Positions 12,238-13,751 of a stretch of 13,751 nucleotides of DNA are shown here, piece by piece. Origin of the DNA: Candidatus Omnitrophota bacterium (GTDB lineage Bacteria; Omnitrophota; Gorgyraeia; Gygaellales; Profunditerraquicolaceae); the NCBI GenBank assembly GCA_903882345.1, contig CAIRWO010000045.1:1-13751 (forward strand). The letters run 5' to 3'. The notes below the pieces were generated by a model, which was not told the origin of the DNA, searched no databases, and saw only the letters and a program-made list of their open reading frames with translations. Numbering within the stretch: the first letter of the stretch is position 1; every line of letters begins with the position of its first letter. The position numbers and the translations under genes are program-made.

Positions 12238-13751
12238 TTTTTTAACTTGGCTTCGTGTATCTTCAGCATATAGGCGAGATTATACAGCGGCCCGGCAACT
12301 CCGGGGCTTAGGTCAACCGCCCTTTTAAAATTCAGAGCCGCTGCCTCAATTTTCCCCTGTTGCCAATTAATTAATCCTAGGTTATTATATGCCTCGTATG
12401 ATCTAGGATTAAGGATGAGTGTTTTATTATACATTTCTATCGCCCGGACTAAATCACCTTTTGTCATGTAAATATTCCCTATAAGCAGATAGCAATCCCA
12501 ACTATTCGGCTCTTTTTCCAAGGTGAGCCCTGCCTGCTCCATTGCCTGAGCATACATCCCTTTCACATAATAGGCGTTTCCCAGGTTTAGATGAGCGATT
12601 ACATTGTTTTTATCGATACTCACGATATAGTTATAGAAAGTGATTTCGTCTTTATAATGCAAGCTGGCCGCTATCGTCAGGACCGAAAAATATATACAGA
12701 TTACAGTGAGCGCCAATTTTGCGATCCTGCGATAAACAGAATATAGCCTTAAAATAAAATAAGCCAGAAGGAAAGAAAATCCGATAGATGCATTATAAAC
12801 ATAATGCTCGGTTAAAAGAGGGCCGAAATATTTTATAGTTTCATCGAGATTGACGATCGGCAATAAACCGATAAAGTACATTGTTAAGCCAAAAATAATT
12901 ATTTTATTCTTCTTCTTAAGGGCCTTAATAAAAAGACATACAAAAATCAGAAATGAACAGATAATAAAAATATATCTGACAATGGGATTGATATGGAATA
13001 ATTTTACTTTTAGACCTAAAGGAAGCACGAGCTGCCAGAAATACTCCTGGGTATTAAGAAGGAAGGCGGTTATCTCGGCGGGATGAAAAAATGATGAGAC
13101 AGCGAATTTATCGCAAGGCATAAATATATTGCGTAAGCCAAAATATAATAAGGCTATTAGAAGATAAGGAGTTAAAAGAATGGGTATTTTTTTCTTATCG
13201 ATTTTCATGAATAACGCGCAAATAAAAAGATAAAAAGGCAGCAGCAAGGCGCCTTCTCTGGTCAGAAACGCGCCGATGCACAATAATAACGAAAGATAAT
13301 AGTACCTCCTGCCTAAGCCGGTTAAATAACGCAGGAAACTAAGAATAGAAAAAAGGATAAAAAACATCTCCAGCAGGTTTGACCTGCCGGCAATAAAAGT
13401 AACCAGGCAGACATGGGCTGGATGGATACAGAAAATAAGGCCGCTTAATAATGCCAGGATTTGATTTTTGAAGATCAAATAGATGATAAAAAATATGAAA
13501 AAGCTATTCAGGCTTTGCAGAATAATATTGTCGATACGGTATCCCAGGGGATTTAACTTCCAAGTTAAATATTCAAAAGAATAGCTTAGTATCTGAAACG
13601 GGCGGTAATATTTACTAAAAATACCTGTACCCTGGGGATGAAAATGAAAAACATCGGTGGTAAATATTTTTTGAATCGAAAAATTTTGGACATAGAGATT
13701 ATCAACGATTAAAAATCTATCGTCTAATACAAAGCCATTGCCCAGGGATTT
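12234..13751 (-). CDS. TMTC-like GT-C membrane glycosyltransferase with TPRs (5' end outside window)
   Basis: The frame is open from the right window edge to the TGA at 12236-12234, giving at least 505 residues. A start inside the window (for example TTG at 13478) is wrong, because the 91 codons upstream encode the conserved first loop: FVLDDRFLIVDN with the Asp pair at visible residues 10-11, then KYYRPFQILSY and WKLNPLGYR. Alignment to the middle paralog suggests that about 20 residues are missing at the N-terminus. Other motifs are HPAHVCLVTFIAGRSNLLE (the best HPxH...GR match of the three), LTREGALLLP and TEHYVYNASIGF. The last 125 residues contain about three TPRs. It ends in a 4-base ATGA overlap with the next gene. 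It is a paralog of both following genes; the family call is the same, with the same limits on donor and acceptor. Confidence 0.85.
   Translation of the reverse strand, partial: KSLGNGFVLDDRFLIVDNLYVQNFSIQKIFTTDVFHFHPQGTGIFSKYYRPFQILSYSFEYLTWKLNPLGYRIDNIILQSLNSFFIFFIIYLIFKNQILALLSGLIFCIHPAHVCLVTFIAGRSNLLEMFFILFSILSFLRYLTGLGRRYYYLSLLLCIGAFLTREGALLLPFYLFICALFMKIDKKKIPILLTPYLLIALLYFGLRNIFMPCDKFAVSSFFHPAEITAFLLNTQEYFWQLVLPLGLKVKLFHINPIVRYIFIICSFLIFVCLFIKALKKKNKIIIFGLTMYFIGLLPIVNLDETIKYFGPLLTEHYVYNASIGFSFLLAYFILRLYSVYRRIAKLALTVICIYFSVLTIAASLHYKDEITFYNYIVSIDKNNVIAHLNLGNAYYVKGMYAQAMEQAGLTLEKEPNSWDCYLLIGNIYMTKGDLVRAIEMYNKTLILNPRSYEAYNNLGLINWQQGKIEAAALNFKRAVDLSPGVAGPLYNLAYMLKIHEAKLKK

Noticed and set aside
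12234..13478. Separate 414-residue gene starting at TTG 13478
   Set aside because: The same frame stays open to the window edge and encodes the conserved first loop with the Asp pair and YRP motif, so the gene is a longer one cut by the edge.

Overview
This window is a densely packed bacterial chromosome segment in which every supported gene lies on the minus strand, so transcription runs from base 13751 towards base 1. The gene set combines a Ton/Tol-type energy module, UvrA, tandem TMTC-like GT-C glycosyltransferases with TPR tails, type IV pilus parts (PilM and a PilX-like pilin) and a small DUF2582-type winged-helix protein. Overlapping stop and start codons are frequent. Together this suggests a diderm, uncultured-type bacterium, most like Omnitrophota. 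That assignment is inference from gene content and protein flavour; no search was run.

Layout in transcription order. (1) 13751-8882: three consecutive paralogous polytopic membrane proteins of the TMTC/GT-C type. The first is cut by the window edge. Each is joined to the next by a 4-base ATGA overlap. (2) 8892-6100: uvrA, overlapping the third glycosyltransferase by 11 bases. (3) 6079-1687: an exported 829-residue TPR protein, ExbB/TolQ, ExbD/TolR, a TonB-like protein and a small membrane-anchored zinc-ribbon protein, with junctions between a 20-base gap and an 8-base overlap. No promoter-sized gap exists from the right edge to 1687, so this may be one transcription unit of more than 12 kb. 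(4) 1686-988: a near-consensus promoter followed by a winged-helix protein and a PilX-like minor pilin. (5) 987-729: the only sizeable intergenic region. It holds tandem related palindromes and a second near-consensus promoter. (6) 728-1: a 62-residue excisionase/BldC-like HTH protein overlapping pilM by one base; pilM runs off the left edge.

How the genes may work together. ExbB, ExbD and the TonB-like protein would form a proton-driven inner-membrane motor acting across the periplasm, with the exported TPR protein as a likely periplasmic partner. The GT-C proteins would glycosylate exported proteins from a lipid-linked sugar on the periplasmic side. PilM and the PilX-like protein belong to type IV pilus assembly. 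UvrA is a housekeeping repair gene carried inside the surface-function operon.

The two observations most worth following are these. First, the channel aspartate of ExbD is replaced by asparagine, although ExbB keeps its key threonines. Second, a pair of 38-base palindromic elements, plus a half copy, sits upstream of the HTH-pilM promoter; the copies differ only by transitions and show a compensatory change in the stem.
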